Positions 47,442-56,568 of a DNA stretch of 64,000 bases are shown piece after piece (position 1 is the first letter of the stretch; every line of letters begins with the position of its first letter). Source of the DNA: Gemmatimonadaceae bacterium (lineage in GTDB: Bacteria > Gemmatimonadota > Gemmatimonadetes > Gemmatimonadales > Gemmatimonadaceae); NCBI GenBank assembly GCA_019186945.1, contig JABAQJ010000011.1, positions 1 to 64,000 on the forward strand, in the 5' to 3' direction. The notes beneath the pieces were generated by a model, which saw nothing but the letters and a program-made list of their open reading frames with translations, searched no databases and was not told the origin of the DNA. The translations under genes were made by a program, and so were the position numbers.

Positions 47442-48416
47442 ATGCGCTACACCATCGCTCTGACCTGCGTCGTACTCGCCGCTGGCTGTGGAGCGGAAAG
47501 GACGCCGGAGTCGAACCCCGCCGATTCAATGCGACCTGCCCTTCCCGCCGGCGAATCGTACCTCTCGGTGCCGGGAGGCAAGATCTGGTACAAGGTATCC
47601 GGAAGCGGGACGGCGACGCCGGTGATCCTGCTCCACGGGGGGCCGGGTTACGGCAGCTTCTACATGAAGGCAATGGAGGCCTTGAGCGATGAGCGCGCAG
47701 TCGTGCGATACGACCAGCTTGGTGGTGGCAAGTCCGACGCCACGACCGACACGACGTTGTTCAATATCGCGCACTTCGTCGCCGAACTCGATTCGCTCCG
47801 TTCTGCACTCGGCTACTCGGTCTTCCACGTCGTCGGACACTCATGGGGAACGATACTGGGCCTCGAGTATTACCGCGCCCACGCTGATCATGTGGCGAGT
47901 CTGACCCTAATGAGCGCGGCGCTCGATCTCCCAGCATGGGAGCGGCACGCTCGCGAGTTGTTGAAGACGTTGCCTGATTCGTCGCAGAGAGCGATCGCGG
48001 CGGCGGAGGCAGACAACAAGTACGACGGCAAGGCGTACGAAGCCGCCAACGCCGAGTTCATGTCGAAGTACGTCTTCCTTCGTCCGCCGCAGGCAGACCT
48101 GGACAGTACGATGGCCGCTGTCGGGATGCCGATCTACATGTACATGCAGGGGCCGAGCGAGTTCACGATAGTGGGAACGCTCAGGCAGTACGACGCGACG
48201 GGTTTCCTGCGTGACGTGAAGGTGCCGACCCTTTTCACCGTCGGCAGCGCGGATGAGGCGAATCCGGTCACGATCAGGAAGCACGCGGCGATGACGCCGG
48301 GGGCGCAAGTCGTGGTGATCCCGGACGCGGCGCACGTTACGATGTGGGACAATCCTGGCGCGAGCGTCAAAGCGGTGCGCGATTTCCTTCACCAGGTCGA
48401 GTCCGGAGTGAAGTAG
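47442..48416 (+). CDS. Alpha/beta hydrolase lipoprotein, proline iminopeptidase-like (S33)
   Basis: From the ATG at 47442 the 324-aa protein starts with a signal peptide ending in the lipobox AAGC, so it should be lipid-anchored. The hydrolase domain has the S33 hallmarks: LLHGGPGYGSFYMKAM (oxyanion loop), VRYDQLGGGKSD and the nucleophile elbow GHSWGT. The Asp lies in the GSADEANP region and the His in DAAHVTMWD. Release of N-terminal proline is the family's usual activity. In-frame starts further upstream are rejected because they would mask the lipobox. Confidence 0.9.
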   Translation: MRYTIALTCVVLAAGCGAERTPESNPADSMRPALPAGESYLSVPGGKIWYKVSGSGTATPVILLHGGPGYGSFYMKAMEALSDERAVVRYDQLGGGKSDATTDTTLFNIAHFVAELDSLRSALGYSVFHVVGHSWGTILGLEYYRAHADHVASLTLMSAALDLPAWERHARELLKTLPDSSQRAIAAAEADNKYDGKAYEAANAEFMSKYVFLRPPQADLDSTMAAVGMPIYMYMQGPSEFTIVGTLRQYDATGFLRDVKVPTLFTVGSADEANPVTIRKHAAMTPGAQVVVIPDAAHVTMWDNPGASVKAVRDFLHQVESGVK

Positions 48417-48473
48417 CCGAACGCCGTTTACCGGCGGCTGAGGTTTGGGCCGTCGGTCCTGACGTCTGCTGCT

Positions 48474-49376
48474 CTACTTGGTGATGATCCGGGTCGGCAG
48501 AGTGATGCGGTGCGGTACGGCCTCGCCGGCCAGGATTCTGACGGCCATATCGATTGCCTCGCTGCCGCCGGTGGGATAGACGAAGGTTGCCGCCAGTTTG
48601 CCATCCTTGACGCTCTGTTCGCCGCCGTCGAGCCCTGGCAGGCCATCGATGCCGATGAACTTCATCTCCCCGTCGCGGCCCTTGGCCTTGGCAGCGAGAT
48701 ATGCGCCCACCGCCATGGGATCGTTATGCGCGTAGACGAGGTCGATACGAGGGTGAGCAGCGAGGGCGGACTCCATCTGCGACATGGCTTCCTCGCGTAG
48801 CCAATTGGCCACGGGGTCGTGAATGATCCTGATTCCCGGGAACGCAGCGATCGCCTCGCGGAAGCCTTCGCTGCGATCGCGCGCCGGCGTTGAACCGGGG
48901 AGCCCCTTGATCTCCACGACGTCGCCGGTGCCGGCCAGCAGCTTCGCGGCAAGCTTTCCGGCCTCGGCGCCGATCTCCCGGTTGTTGGCGCCGATGAACG
49001 TCGTATACGAGTCCCCTTCGATCTCGCGATCGAGCACGATCACAGGGATCTTCTGCTCGAACGCGCGGCGGACGATGGGCGTGAGAGGTTTGGCCTCGTT
49101 CGGCGAGATGATCAGCAGGTCGATCTTCTGACGAAGGAAGTTCTCGACGTCAGCGACCTGCTTGGCGTTGTCCTGCTGTGCGTCCGCATAGATGACGTCC
49201 ATGTCGGGATGGTCCTTCGCCCGGGCCGCGATCTCCGCGTTCATTGCCACACGCCATGGCTCGCCGAGATTCGCCTGGGAGAAACCGATGAGGTGCGCGG
49301 CACGCCGCTCCCGGCCGCAGGATCCGGCGATCAGGGCCAGGATCGCGAGCGCGGCGACGGACGTGGGCCAGCGCAT
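48474..49376 (-). CDS. Sugar ABC transporter substrate-binding lipoprotein (RbsB-like)
   Basis: The ATG at 49376 gives a 300-aa type I periplasmic binding protein with a lipobox (AGSC) at the end of its signal peptide. The fold is recognisable from GFSQANLGEPWRVAMNAEI, LDREIEGD, IKGLPGSTPARDRSEGFREA and AHNDPMAVGAYLAAK. These match the ribose/xylose/galactofuranose-binding group. It is the third gene of an operon, 4 bases after the fused ATPase-permease, and so is expected to deliver its sugar to that transporter. The exact ligand cannot be read from the sequence; the isomerase in the operon suggests a pentose or 6-deoxyhexose. Confidence 0.92.
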   Translation of the reverse strand: MRWPTSVAALAILALIAGSCGRERRAAHLIGFSQANLGEPWRVAMNAEIAARAKDHPDMDVIYADAQQDNAKQVADVENFLRQKIDLLIISPNEAKPLTPIVRRAFEQKIPVIVLDREIEGDSYTTFIGANNREIGAEAGKLAAKLLAGTGDVVEIKGLPGSTPARDRSEGFREAIAAFPGIRIIHDPVANWLREEAMSQMESALAAHPRIDLVYAHNDPMAVGAYLAAKAKGRDGEMKFIGIDGLPGLDGGEQSVKDGKLAATFVYPTGGSEAIDMAVRILAGEAVPHRITLPTRIITK

Positions 49377-49380
49377 CCGG

Positions 49381-51963
49381 TCAGCGACGGCGTTGGAGCC
49401 AAACCGCACCGAGGATGATGACGCCCTTGAGTATGAGCTGGAGATTCGCATCTACGTTGTTGAGCCCCATGCTGTTGTTGATGATGCCGATGATGAGGAT
49501 GCCGACGAGCGTACCGGCGACGCTCCCCACGCCACCGCGGAGCGGTGTGCCGCCGATGACCACGGCCGCAATAGCATCGAGTTCATAGGCCACGCCATCG
49601 TTCGGGTTTCCCTGTTCGAGCTGTGCGCAGTGAATTAACCCGGCCAGCGCGGCCAGCGTCGAGCAGAGCACGTACACCCACAGGGTGTGCCGATCGACGC
49701 GAACGCCGGCAAGTCGCGCGGCTGTCTCGTTATCCCCAATGGCATAGAGATACCGTCCGGTGCGGGTACGCGTGAGCAGGACATGCGTGGCGACGACCGT
49801 GGCGAGGAAGACCAGCGCCGGCATCGGCAGGTACGGCACGATCGGCGCGGCCAGGACGTGCACCGACTCTGGCGCCCCTCCGACTCCGAAGCCTAACGGG
49901 ATGGCGCTGCCGCCGCTCAGGTAGCGCGCCACGCCGCGGGCGGCACTCATCGTCGCAAGCGTGGCTATGAAGGGCGGCAGCTTCCAGCGCGCTATCACGG
50001 CACCGTTCATGGCGCCCCACGCGGCGCCGACCACAAGGACGACGACGGTCGTCAGCGCCAGTCCCGCACCGAAATCCATCAGCATCCATGCGGCCAGAGT
50101 CGCACCTAACGCGAGCATGGAGCCGACGGACAGGTCGATGCCACCGGCGATCACCACTGCGGTCATGCCCACCGCCAGGATCCCCTTCTCCGCCACCTGC
50201 CGGAGGATATCGCTCAGATTCCCCAGATCCAGAAAGACCAGCCGGCCGCCGCGCACCGGCGAAGTCGCGATCGCCAGAACCAATACGGCCAGCAGACCGA
50301 GGAGATGCGACGACCGCCGAATTCGCTCCAGCCAGCCGGCATATGGTGCGCCCGCACCGCTATCTCCCGCGCCGCCATGCGCGGCGTCAGGCGACGTCTC
50401 CCGCTGATCGTCGACCTCGGCCGCGGCACGGTTGGCCATCCGGGCGAAACTGCCCGCGGACGCCGCGGTCACAATGGCCTGCTCGGTCGCCTGCTCGCGA
50501 TCGAATGCCGCCACCAACCTGCCGTTTCGCAACACCAGGATGCGATGGCACTGTGTTAGAAGCTCGGGCAACTCCGACGACGCGAGCAGGATGCCATACC
50601 CCGCGCCTGCCAGGCGCCGCAGTTCCCGGTAGAGTTCGTCCTTGGCAGCCAGGTCGATGCCTCGCGTCGGCTCGTCGAGGAGGAGCATCCTTGGCGAGGC
50701 GAACATGGCGCGCGCCAGCAGAACCTTCTGCTGGTTTCCGCCGCTCAGAGTCTCGATCGTCACTCTGTCCGAGACCGCTCTCACGCCAGCGGATTGCAGC
50801 ACCTCGGCCGCCGCCTCGCTTTCTGCCCGACGATCGATGAACCCGAAGCGCGAAACCCTGGCCAACGCCGACAGCGTTGCGTTGGTCCTGACGCTCAGAT
50901 TCGGCAGGATGCCTTGCGACTTGCGCTCCTCGGGCAGCATCACGAGTCCGGACTCGCGCGCGACGGCCGGCGAGACCGGGACATAGTCCTGCCCGTCGAG
51001 TCGCAGGCGGCCAGTGACACCGCGCGTCAGCGCACCAACGATCGCCAGCAACAGCTCCGAGCGTCCCGCGCCCATCAACCCGGAGAGCCCGACGATCTCC
51101 CCGGCACGAACGCTGAACGAGATTCCGCGAAGCCGGTAACCGTCGGGACGGTCAGGTTCGGCAATCGACAGCCCATCGACCCGAAGCACTTCGCTCGCGT
51201 CGGAGGGGACGTCGGGAAGGGTCGTCGGCACGATCGAGCGGCCCACCATCAGTCGCACCATGTCAGCTTCGCTTACGCCGGCTGCCGGCATCGTCGTGAC
51301 GCGCCTTCCGTCGCGCAACACGGTGAGCCGGTGAGCGAGCCGCTGAACCTCGTCGAGCTTGTGGGTGATATAGACGATGGCAGTGCCACGCTCCGCCAGT
51401 TTCAACACCAGCGACGTGAGCCGTTCGGCGTCGGCGGCGCCCAGCGACGACGTCGGTTCGTCCATGAACAGGCAGCGGGCACGAAGCGCCAGCGCCCGGG
51501 CGATCGCCACCAGTTGCCTGGCCCCCGGACCGAGGCGTTCGACTGCGGCATCGGGTCGGATGTCGGCGGCGCCAAGATCGTGCAGGATCTGGCGGGCCGT
51601 CTCTCGCTCGGCGGAGCGATCCACCAGGCGCGCCACGCCGACCGTTTCGTGGCCTAACGCGATGTTTTCAGCAACGGTGAGGGAGTCGACCAGTTGCAGT
51701 TCCTGCGGGATGACGGCGATGCCGGCGCCCGACGCATCGCGCGGAGACGCGAACTCCCGCGGGATGCCATCGATCGCGACCGCGCCGCCGGTGGGTGACG
51801 TCTCGCCCGAAAGAATCCTGACCAGCGTGGACTTCCCCGCTCCATTCTCGCCAAGCAGCGCGTGGATCTCGCCGGAGCGGACGTCGAAGTCGACGCCGTC
51901 GAGTGCCAGGACGCCTGGGAAATGCATGCTTAGGCGCCGCCCTTCGACGACGGGCGGCTTCAT
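49381..51963 (-). CDS. Fused sugar ABC transporter: RbsA-like ATPase plus RbsC-like permease
   Basis: A single 860-aa protein carries what are normally two subunits. Residues 1-245 and 250-495 are the two ATPase modules. Module one has Walker A GENGAGKST, signature LGPGARQL and Walker B LFMDEPTS. Module two has GLMGAGRSE in place of Walker A, the signature SGGNQQKV and LLLDEPTRGID. The degenerate second Walker A is normal for RbsA-type proteins. A charged, Gly/Ala-rich linker (about 510-545) leads to an RbsC-type permease with eight or more helices and the GSMLALGA and LPPFIATLATM motifs. The start overlaps the isomerase stop (ATGA). Confidence 0.92.
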   Translation of the reverse strand: MKPPVVEGRRLSMHFPGVLALDGVDFDVRSGEIHALLGENGAGKSTLVRILSGETSPTGGAVAIDGIPREFASPRDASGAGIAVIPQELQLVDSLTVAENIALGHETVGVARLVDRSAERETARQILHDLGAADIRPDAAVERLGPGARQLVAIARALALRARCLFMDEPTSSLGAADAERLTSLVLKLAERGTAIVYITHKLDEVQRLAHRLTVLRDGRRVTTMPAAGVSEADMVRLMVGRSIVPTTLPDVPSDASEVLRVDGLSIAEPDRPDGYRLRGISFSVRAGEIVGLSGLMGAGRSELLLAIVGALTRGVTGRLRLDGQDYVPVSPAVARESGLVMLPEERKSQGILPNLSVRTNATLSALARVSRFGFIDRRAESEAAAEVLQSAGVRAVSDRVTIETLSGGNQQKVLLARAMFASPRMLLLDEPTRGIDLAAKDELYRELRRLAGAGYGILLASSELPELLTQCHRILVLRNGRLVAAFDREQATEQAIVTAASAGSFARMANRAAAEVDDQRETSPDAAHGGAGDSGAGAPYAGWLERIRRSSHLLGLLAVLVLAIATSPVRGGRLVFLDLGNLSDILRQVAEKGILAVGMTAVVIAGGIDLSVGSMLALGATLAAWMLMDFGAGLALTTVVVLVVGAAWGAMNGAVIARWKLPPFIATLATMSAARGVARYLSGGSAIPLGFGVGGAPESVHVLAAPIVPYLPMPALVFLATVVATHVLLTRTRTGRYLYAIGDNETAARLAGVRVDRHTLWVYVLCSTLAALAGLIHCAQLEQGNPNDGVAYELDAIAAVVIGGTPLRGGVGSVAGTLVGILIIGIINNSMGLNNVDANLQLILKGVIILGAVWLQRRR

Positions 51964-53639
51964 GTCGCCGGACGATCGCCCGCGGGCTGGTGGCGTTCCA
52001 GTACGTCGTCGAAATCGCCACAGAGGTTGACGCGCAGTCCCATCGCGGCCGCCATGCTCGCTTTCCGTACCAGCGCCTGGCGCGCCTGAGCCGCCGTGGG
52101 AGCGTAGGCCACCTGTATGTGATTCGATTGGTGCTTCGCCATCAGCTGGTCGCGCGACACGCCGTACAGCACTGCGTGCATGATTGGCCATTGCGGCGTC
52201 GTGGCGGCCCAGCGGCGAGCGGTTTCCGCGTCCGACAATTGCACCACACCGCCGCGGCCGATGTCCATGTGCAGCGCGTCACCGGACACGTACACGCGAC
52301 TCCAGACAATCTCGCCCGGGCGACTGACCCCCTTCAGGGTCGATCCGCCACGCGGGAAATACATCGGCGGCTGCCGTTCCCCAACCGCTCCAGCGTAGCC
52401 ACCGATGAAGTGTGAAGCCGGAGCCCCACCGGAAATCTCGAATACCCAGACGAACTCGTCCACGCCGACTTCGTGAACGTGCGCGCCCCAACGGACGTCG
52501 TGAAGCGTGTTGGACGGATCGATCGCCATGTCGCGCCACACCCGATCCGTCATGAGCGCATCCAGTCCAGCGCACTCATCCACTTCGTTGAAGTGCGGTA
52601 CCGCACGACGGACGTAGAGCACCGACCCATCGTCAGCAAAGACCGGCGGACGGTCCGGGTTGTTCAACAGGCCTTCGGCCAGATCGCTGGCGACGCAGGT
52701 GTCCTTGAGCCCTTGCTGGTACTGTATGCCAATGGCGTCGCAGCCGAAGTCGTGGGCCATGCGCACGGCCGCTTCGTACATCCTGAGTCCCTCCAGCACC
52801 TGGGCTTCCGTCAGCTCGGTTGCATCCTCGGCTCCAAGCACGAATCGCATTCCTCGCGATGTCAGCCAGGTCAGGTGCCGCCGCGCCACGTCGTCGCTTA
52901 CGCGTTGCATGGCAGCGTACAGCGCACTCTGGCTCAAGCGCTCCTTGAACACGCCGGTTGCATGCAGCAGATGATCGGGAACGATGGCATTGTACATCCC
53001 CATGCAGCCTTCGTCGAAGACGCCAATGATTGCCTGGTCGTGGCGGAGAGCCTCGCCTAACGCTTCGCCACGGGCACGATCGACGTCGTAAGCGCTGCCG
53101 AAGCTGGATGGATCGACGGGTCGGGCGTGCGATAGATCGTGGCTCACCGTGCCGCCGGCAAGCCACTCCTCGAGCGCACGCCGCGCGAAGGCATCGGTGA
53201 AGTCCTCGCTCCAGATCGTACTGTATGAGACCCCCGCCTTGGTCAGGGATCCGTTCAGATTCAATAACCCGACCAGGCCCGGCCATTGACCGCTCCAGTT
53301 CGCGAGTGTCAGAATGGGCCCCCGGTGCCTGGTAAGGCCCGGCAACACATGACTCGTGTATTGCCAGACCGCCTCGGCTACGATCAGCGGTGACTCCGGC
53401 GAAATGGACCGGAAGACCTCGATTCCGCGCGCCTGGCCGTCTATGAAACCGTGACCCTTGCGCCGATCGAACTCGTGGCCTCGCCGCACACTCCAGCCAC
53501 GCTCGGCGAACCGCTGGACAACGGTCGCCTCGAGCTCCGCCTGCGCTTCCCAGCACACCCGATTCGCGGAGAGGCGCGAGTCCCCGCTGGCAACCAGAAT
53601 GATCTCGGCCTTCCCGTCACCGGTGTGTGTCATGGGCAT
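51960..53639 (-). CDS. L-fucose/L-arabinose isomerase-family protein
   Basis: The ATG at 53639 yields a 559-aa protein of the size and pattern of the L-fucose isomerase family, which interconverts aldose and ketose using a metal ion. Conserved-looking segments are TLANWSGQWPGLVGLLNLNGSL, FDEGCMGMYNAIVPD and DFGCDAIGIQYQQGLKD; the last two carry Glu, Asp and Gln residues expected around the metal. The C-terminal domain has SNHIQVAYA with a His. It is the first gene of the sugar operon. The frame remains open 144 codons upstream but reads through the region of a divergent ORF and is not credible. It could instead act on arabinose or another sugar. Confidence 0.8.
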   Translation of the reverse strand: MPMTHTGDGKAEIILVASGDSRLSANRVCWEAQAELEATVVQRFAERGWSVRRGHEFDRRKGHGFIDGQARGIEVFRSISPESPLIVAEAVWQYTSHVLPGLTRHRGPILTLANWSGQWPGLVGLLNLNGSLTKAGVSYSTIWSEDFTDAFARRALEEWLAGGTVSHDLSHARPVDPSSFGSAYDVDRARGEALGEALRHDQAIIGVFDEGCMGMYNAIVPDHLLHATGVFKERLSQSALYAAMQRVSDDVARRHLTWLTSRGMRFVLGAEDATELTEAQVLEGLRMYEAAVRMAHDFGCDAIGIQYQQGLKDTCVASDLAEGLLNNPDRPPVFADDGSVLYVRRAVPHFNEVDECAGLDALMTDRVWRDMAIDPSNTLHDVRWGAHVHEVGVDEFVWVFEISGGAPASHFIGGYAGAVGERQPPMYFPRGGSTLKGVSRPGEIVWSRVYVSGDALHMDIGRGGVVQLSDAETARRWAATTPQWPIMHAVLYGVSRDQLMAKHQSNHIQVAYAPTAAQARQALVRKASMAAAMGLRVNLCGDFDDVLERHQPAGDRPAT

Positions 53640-53805
53640 GGGCAGCGTTTCCGTCGGTTCGTCGTGGGCACGCGCAGGCGTGCGGCGACAATAGATGACG
53701 CGGTGGTGACGGTCGCAAGCCATTGTGCGGCCCGAACACGACGAGCGACCGCGAACCCTTGTGCCGAGCGATCGCAGAGGACACCCTGGGCCAGCGTGAT
53801 CCGTG

Positions 53806-54153
53806 ATGAAAGTCGTCAAGTCAAGGCGCACCGCGGAAGCGACCGCACTCGATGTCCAACTGGATGTCATGACCGGGTTGAGGCTCGAGCGACTCGCCTT
53901 GCATCTCCAGGCGTCGACTGCGGATGTCCTGCGGCTGGGGCTGTTGGCGCTGGAACGAGAGACTTGGGCTCCGGTGTCGCATCCTGCGCTACGGTTGCCG
54001 GGTGCCGAAGCCAGTCGGCAGGCCACGGCGCGGTACGATGCTACCGATCGTCCGGACCAGCCAACCACCACGGCCGGAGGTTCCGCGACGCGGGAGGATC
54101 GACTTCCGTTAGCACAGGCTGCGAACCCACGGTGTCGCAGGCGCGGTCGCTGA
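53806..54153 (+). CDS. Hypothetical small protein, possibly DNA-binding
   Basis: A 115-aa frame from the ATG at 53806, in the gap between the divergent isomerase gene and the phosphodiesterase gene. Residues 14-50 (LDVQLDVMTGLRLERLALHLQ and the following helix) look like a short two-helix segment such as ribbon-helix-helix regulators have. The rest is low-complexity, Arg/Ala/Thr-rich and probably disordered. No family is recognised and there is no clear ribosome binding site. It may be a chance open frame; codon use and homologues would decide. Confidence 0.35.
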   Translation: MKVVKSRRTAEATALDVQLDVMTGLRLERLALHLQASTADVLRLGLLALERETWAPVSHPALRLPGAEASRQATARYDATDRPDQPTTTAGGSATREDRLPLAQAANPRCRRRGR

Positions 54154-54258
54154 AGTATCGTCGACGCGGGTGCAGTCCCGGATGTTGGCGGCAGCTCGCG
54201 CCTTGTCCATGATCACCTGGCGCCCGACTCGATCCTCCCTACCCTCCTCGCGACGCGC

Positions 54259-55347
54259 ATGCGATTCCTCGCGTTCTTCCTCTCCACGGCCATTGTCGCC
54301 GGCTCGGCGCCCGATCCGATCGCCGCTCAACGCCAGACGCGCAATGTCGTTCTCATCGTCACCGACGGTCTTCGCTGGCAGGAGGTGTTCTCGGGCGCCG
54401 AACGAGCGCTCCTATCCGCGCAGCCTGGCGGAGCGCGTGATACCACGGGCCTCATTCGCGATTTCTGGCGGAGCACACCTGAAGCGCGACGCGAGGCGCT
54501 GCTGCCGTTCTTCTGGAAGACGATAGGGAAACAAGGCGTGATCTACGGCAACCAGACGAAGGGCTCCATCGCCCGGATCACGAACACCATGAAGTTTTCG
54601 TATCCTGGCTACAACGAGATCTTCACCGGAGCGTTCGATCCTCGCATCGATTCCAACGGCTACCCGCCCAACCCGAACGTCACCGTTTTCGAGTGGCTCG
54701 CGAAAAAGCCGGAGCTAGCGGACAAGGTCGGGGCAGTTGCCACGTGGAGCGCTTTCCGGCGCATCCTGAACAAGGAGCGTTCCGGCCTGCCGATCCTGGA
54801 CGGTTGGGATCCGCCGTTCGCTGCCGACTCGGCCAGATCGGAGCGCGCCGCGCTCATCGACGAACTGTACCGGACGTCCATCCAGATGTGGCCCGATAAC
54901 GCGTTCGATGCTCCGATGAACCTGGCGGCGAACGAGTTCATTCGTACCCGGAGGCCTCGCGTGCTCTTCGTCGGCTATGGAGAAACCGATGAATGGGCGC
55001 ACTCCGGTCGCTACGACCTCGTGCTCCGCTCCGCACATCAGGTAGACGCATTTATCGCCGAATTGTGGCTGACGATGCAGCGAATGCCGCAGTACCGGGG
55101 CGTGACCACGTTCATCATCACTACCGATCACGGCCGCGGCAGCGGACCGACGGCATGGCGCGATCATGGCCAGGACGTCGCCGGCGCGGAGAACATCTGG
55201 ATCGCCATGCTCGGGCCCGATACGCCGGCGCTGGGCGAGATGACGTCCGGTACGGTCACACAAAGCCAGATCGCCGCCACTGTCGCCGCGCTCCTGGGCG
55301 AAGACTGGACCGTCGCGAACCCGAGGGCAGGAAAGCCGCTCCGGTAG
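54259..55347 (+). CDS. Exported alkaline-phosphatase-superfamily phosphodiesterase
   Basis: This 362-aa protein has a signal peptide (residues 1-24, ending IAAQ). It resembles type I phosphodiesterase/nucleotide pyrophosphatases and sulfatase-like proteins. LIVTDGLRWQEVF holds the metal-binding Asp near the N-terminus, a conserved GYGETDEWAHSGRYD segment supplies Asp and His ligands, and TTDHGRG provides the Asp/His pair near the C-terminus. The nucleophile is not certain; it may be the Ser or Thr in the segment around KGSIARITNT. A phosphodiester or phosphonate substrate outside the cytoplasm is likely. It is a single gene on its strand, followed by the rhomboid gene. Confidence 0.85.
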   Translation: MRFLAFFLSTAIVAGSAPDPIAAQRQTRNVVLIVTDGLRWQEVFSGAERALLSAQPGGARDTTGLIRDFWRSTPEARREALLPFFWKTIGKQGVIYGNQTKGSIARITNTMKFSYPGYNEIFTGAFDPRIDSNGYPPNPNVTVFEWLAKKPELADKVGAVATWSAFRRILNKERSGLPILDGWDPPFAADSARSERAALIDELYRTSIQMWPDNAFDAPMNLAANEFIRTRRPRVLFVGYGETDEWAHSGRYDLVLRSAHQVDAFIAELWLTMQRMPQYRGVTTFIITTDHGRGSGPTAWRDHGQDVAGAENIWIAMLGPDTPALGEMTSGTVTQSQIAATVAALLGEDWTVANPRAGKPLR

Positions 55348-55601
55348 AAGGCCGTTTGGCCGCACCAGGACGCTGAACGCCTGGTTCCCGGTACGGCCCA
55401 ACGAGCCCGGCTCGGCATCCGCCCAATCGCATGCGCATGAGTGGGGGGCGCTATCTTGTCGCATGGCGACGCCACAATGCAGTCGCCTCCGCTCGAACCC
55501 TCACCCGGACTCATGCCATCCCCACGCCGGCGCTCGCGCATTTCGCAATCCGAGGATCCGGTTCCCAGGCCAGCTCGTCAGGAATCGAGGGAGAGACGCT
55601 C

Positions 55602-56372
55602 GTGACACCGTGGGTTCGCCGCCTGATCTTCGCCAACGTCGCCGTCTTCTTCGTTCAGATGACGATGCCGACCCTGGCGAACGGATTCGCTTTCGTGCCG
55701 ATGCTGGCGCTGGTCCGGCCGTGGACGATTGTCACATACATGTTCCTCCACGGTGGCCTGATGCACATCGGCTTCAACATGCTGGCGCTGTACTTCTTCG
55801 GCCCGGCGGTTGAAGCCAGGCTCGGAGGGAAGGACTTTGCCAAGCTCTACTTCGTCAGCGGCATCTCCGGTGCGCTCCTGTCGATGGTCTACGCGCCGAA
55901 CGCACCAATCATCGGTGCCTCAGCGGCAGTATTCGGTGTGATGCTCGCGTTCGCGTTTTTCTGGCCGGATGCCCCGATCTACATCTGGGGCGTGTTGCCC
56001 ATTCCTGCGCGCTACCTGGTGATCATCACCACGGTCCTTGCCCTGTGGAGCGGCTTCAGCGGAGCCGGGAGCGGCATCGCGCACTTCGCGCACCTGGGTG
56101 GATACGTCGGTGCGTTCATCTACCTGAAGTGGGTTCGCAAGTGGTCGGCGGATTTGCGCGTTGCTCGGGCCGATGCCAGGGGCATCCGTGCGGCACCGTC
56201 GGTCACCAACTGGCGCGCCATCGACAAGAGCTCGGTCCACGAAGTCAACCGTGACGAAGTGAATCGGATCCTAGACAAGATCAGCGCTTCCGGAATCGAT
56301 TCCCTCACGGTGCAGGAGCGAACGTTCCTCTCGAACTTCATGCCGAAGGACGATCGAGTGCCGCCATCGTGA
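55602..56372 (+). CDS. Rhomboid-family intramembrane serine protease
   Basis: The start is a GTG at 55602, preceded at good distance by GAGGGAGAG; the longer frame from 55431 lacks this. The protein is 256 aa with six likely helices. The active-site elements are HIGFNM (Asn and first His region), GASAAVFG with the nucleophile Ser near residue 106, and AHLGGYVGAF with the catalytic His near residue 163. In most rhomboids the elbow is GASGA; here Ala replaces the last Gly. A soluble C-terminal tail of about 70 residues is predicted cytoplasmic. The substrate is unknown. Confidence 0.92.
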   Translation: MTPWVRRLIFANVAVFFVQMTMPTLANGFAFVPMLALVRPWTIVTYMFLHGGLMHIGFNMLALYFFGPAVEARLGGKDFAKLYFVSGISGALLSMVYAPNAPIIGASAAVFGVMLAFAFFWPDAPIYIWGVLPIPARYLVIITTVLALWSGFSGAGSGIAHFAHLGGYVGAFIYLKWVRKWSADLRVARADARGIRAAPSVTNWRAIDKSSVHEVNRDEVNRILDKISASGIDSLTVQERTFLSNFMPKDDRVPPS

Positions 56373-56568
56373 GCCATGGGCAACGCGTTCGATGGACTGA
56401 CAACCGTCACCCTCGTCCTGGCAGATGCGCCTTTGCGCTCGATGCGAGTGGAGTCGCGTCGACGGGACGCTTCCCGGCATCGCGACTGGCATAACGTCGA
56501 GCACGCCAGGCAGACGCCGCAGGCGCTCACCATCAGTGCTATACTGGGAGCGTGCCCGCCTCCGCTTC

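Noticed and set aside
48422-48436. Terminator between the S33 hydrolase and sugar-binding protein genes
   Set aside because: CGCCG-tttac-CGGCG is a five-base stem, a level common by chance in GC-rich DNA.
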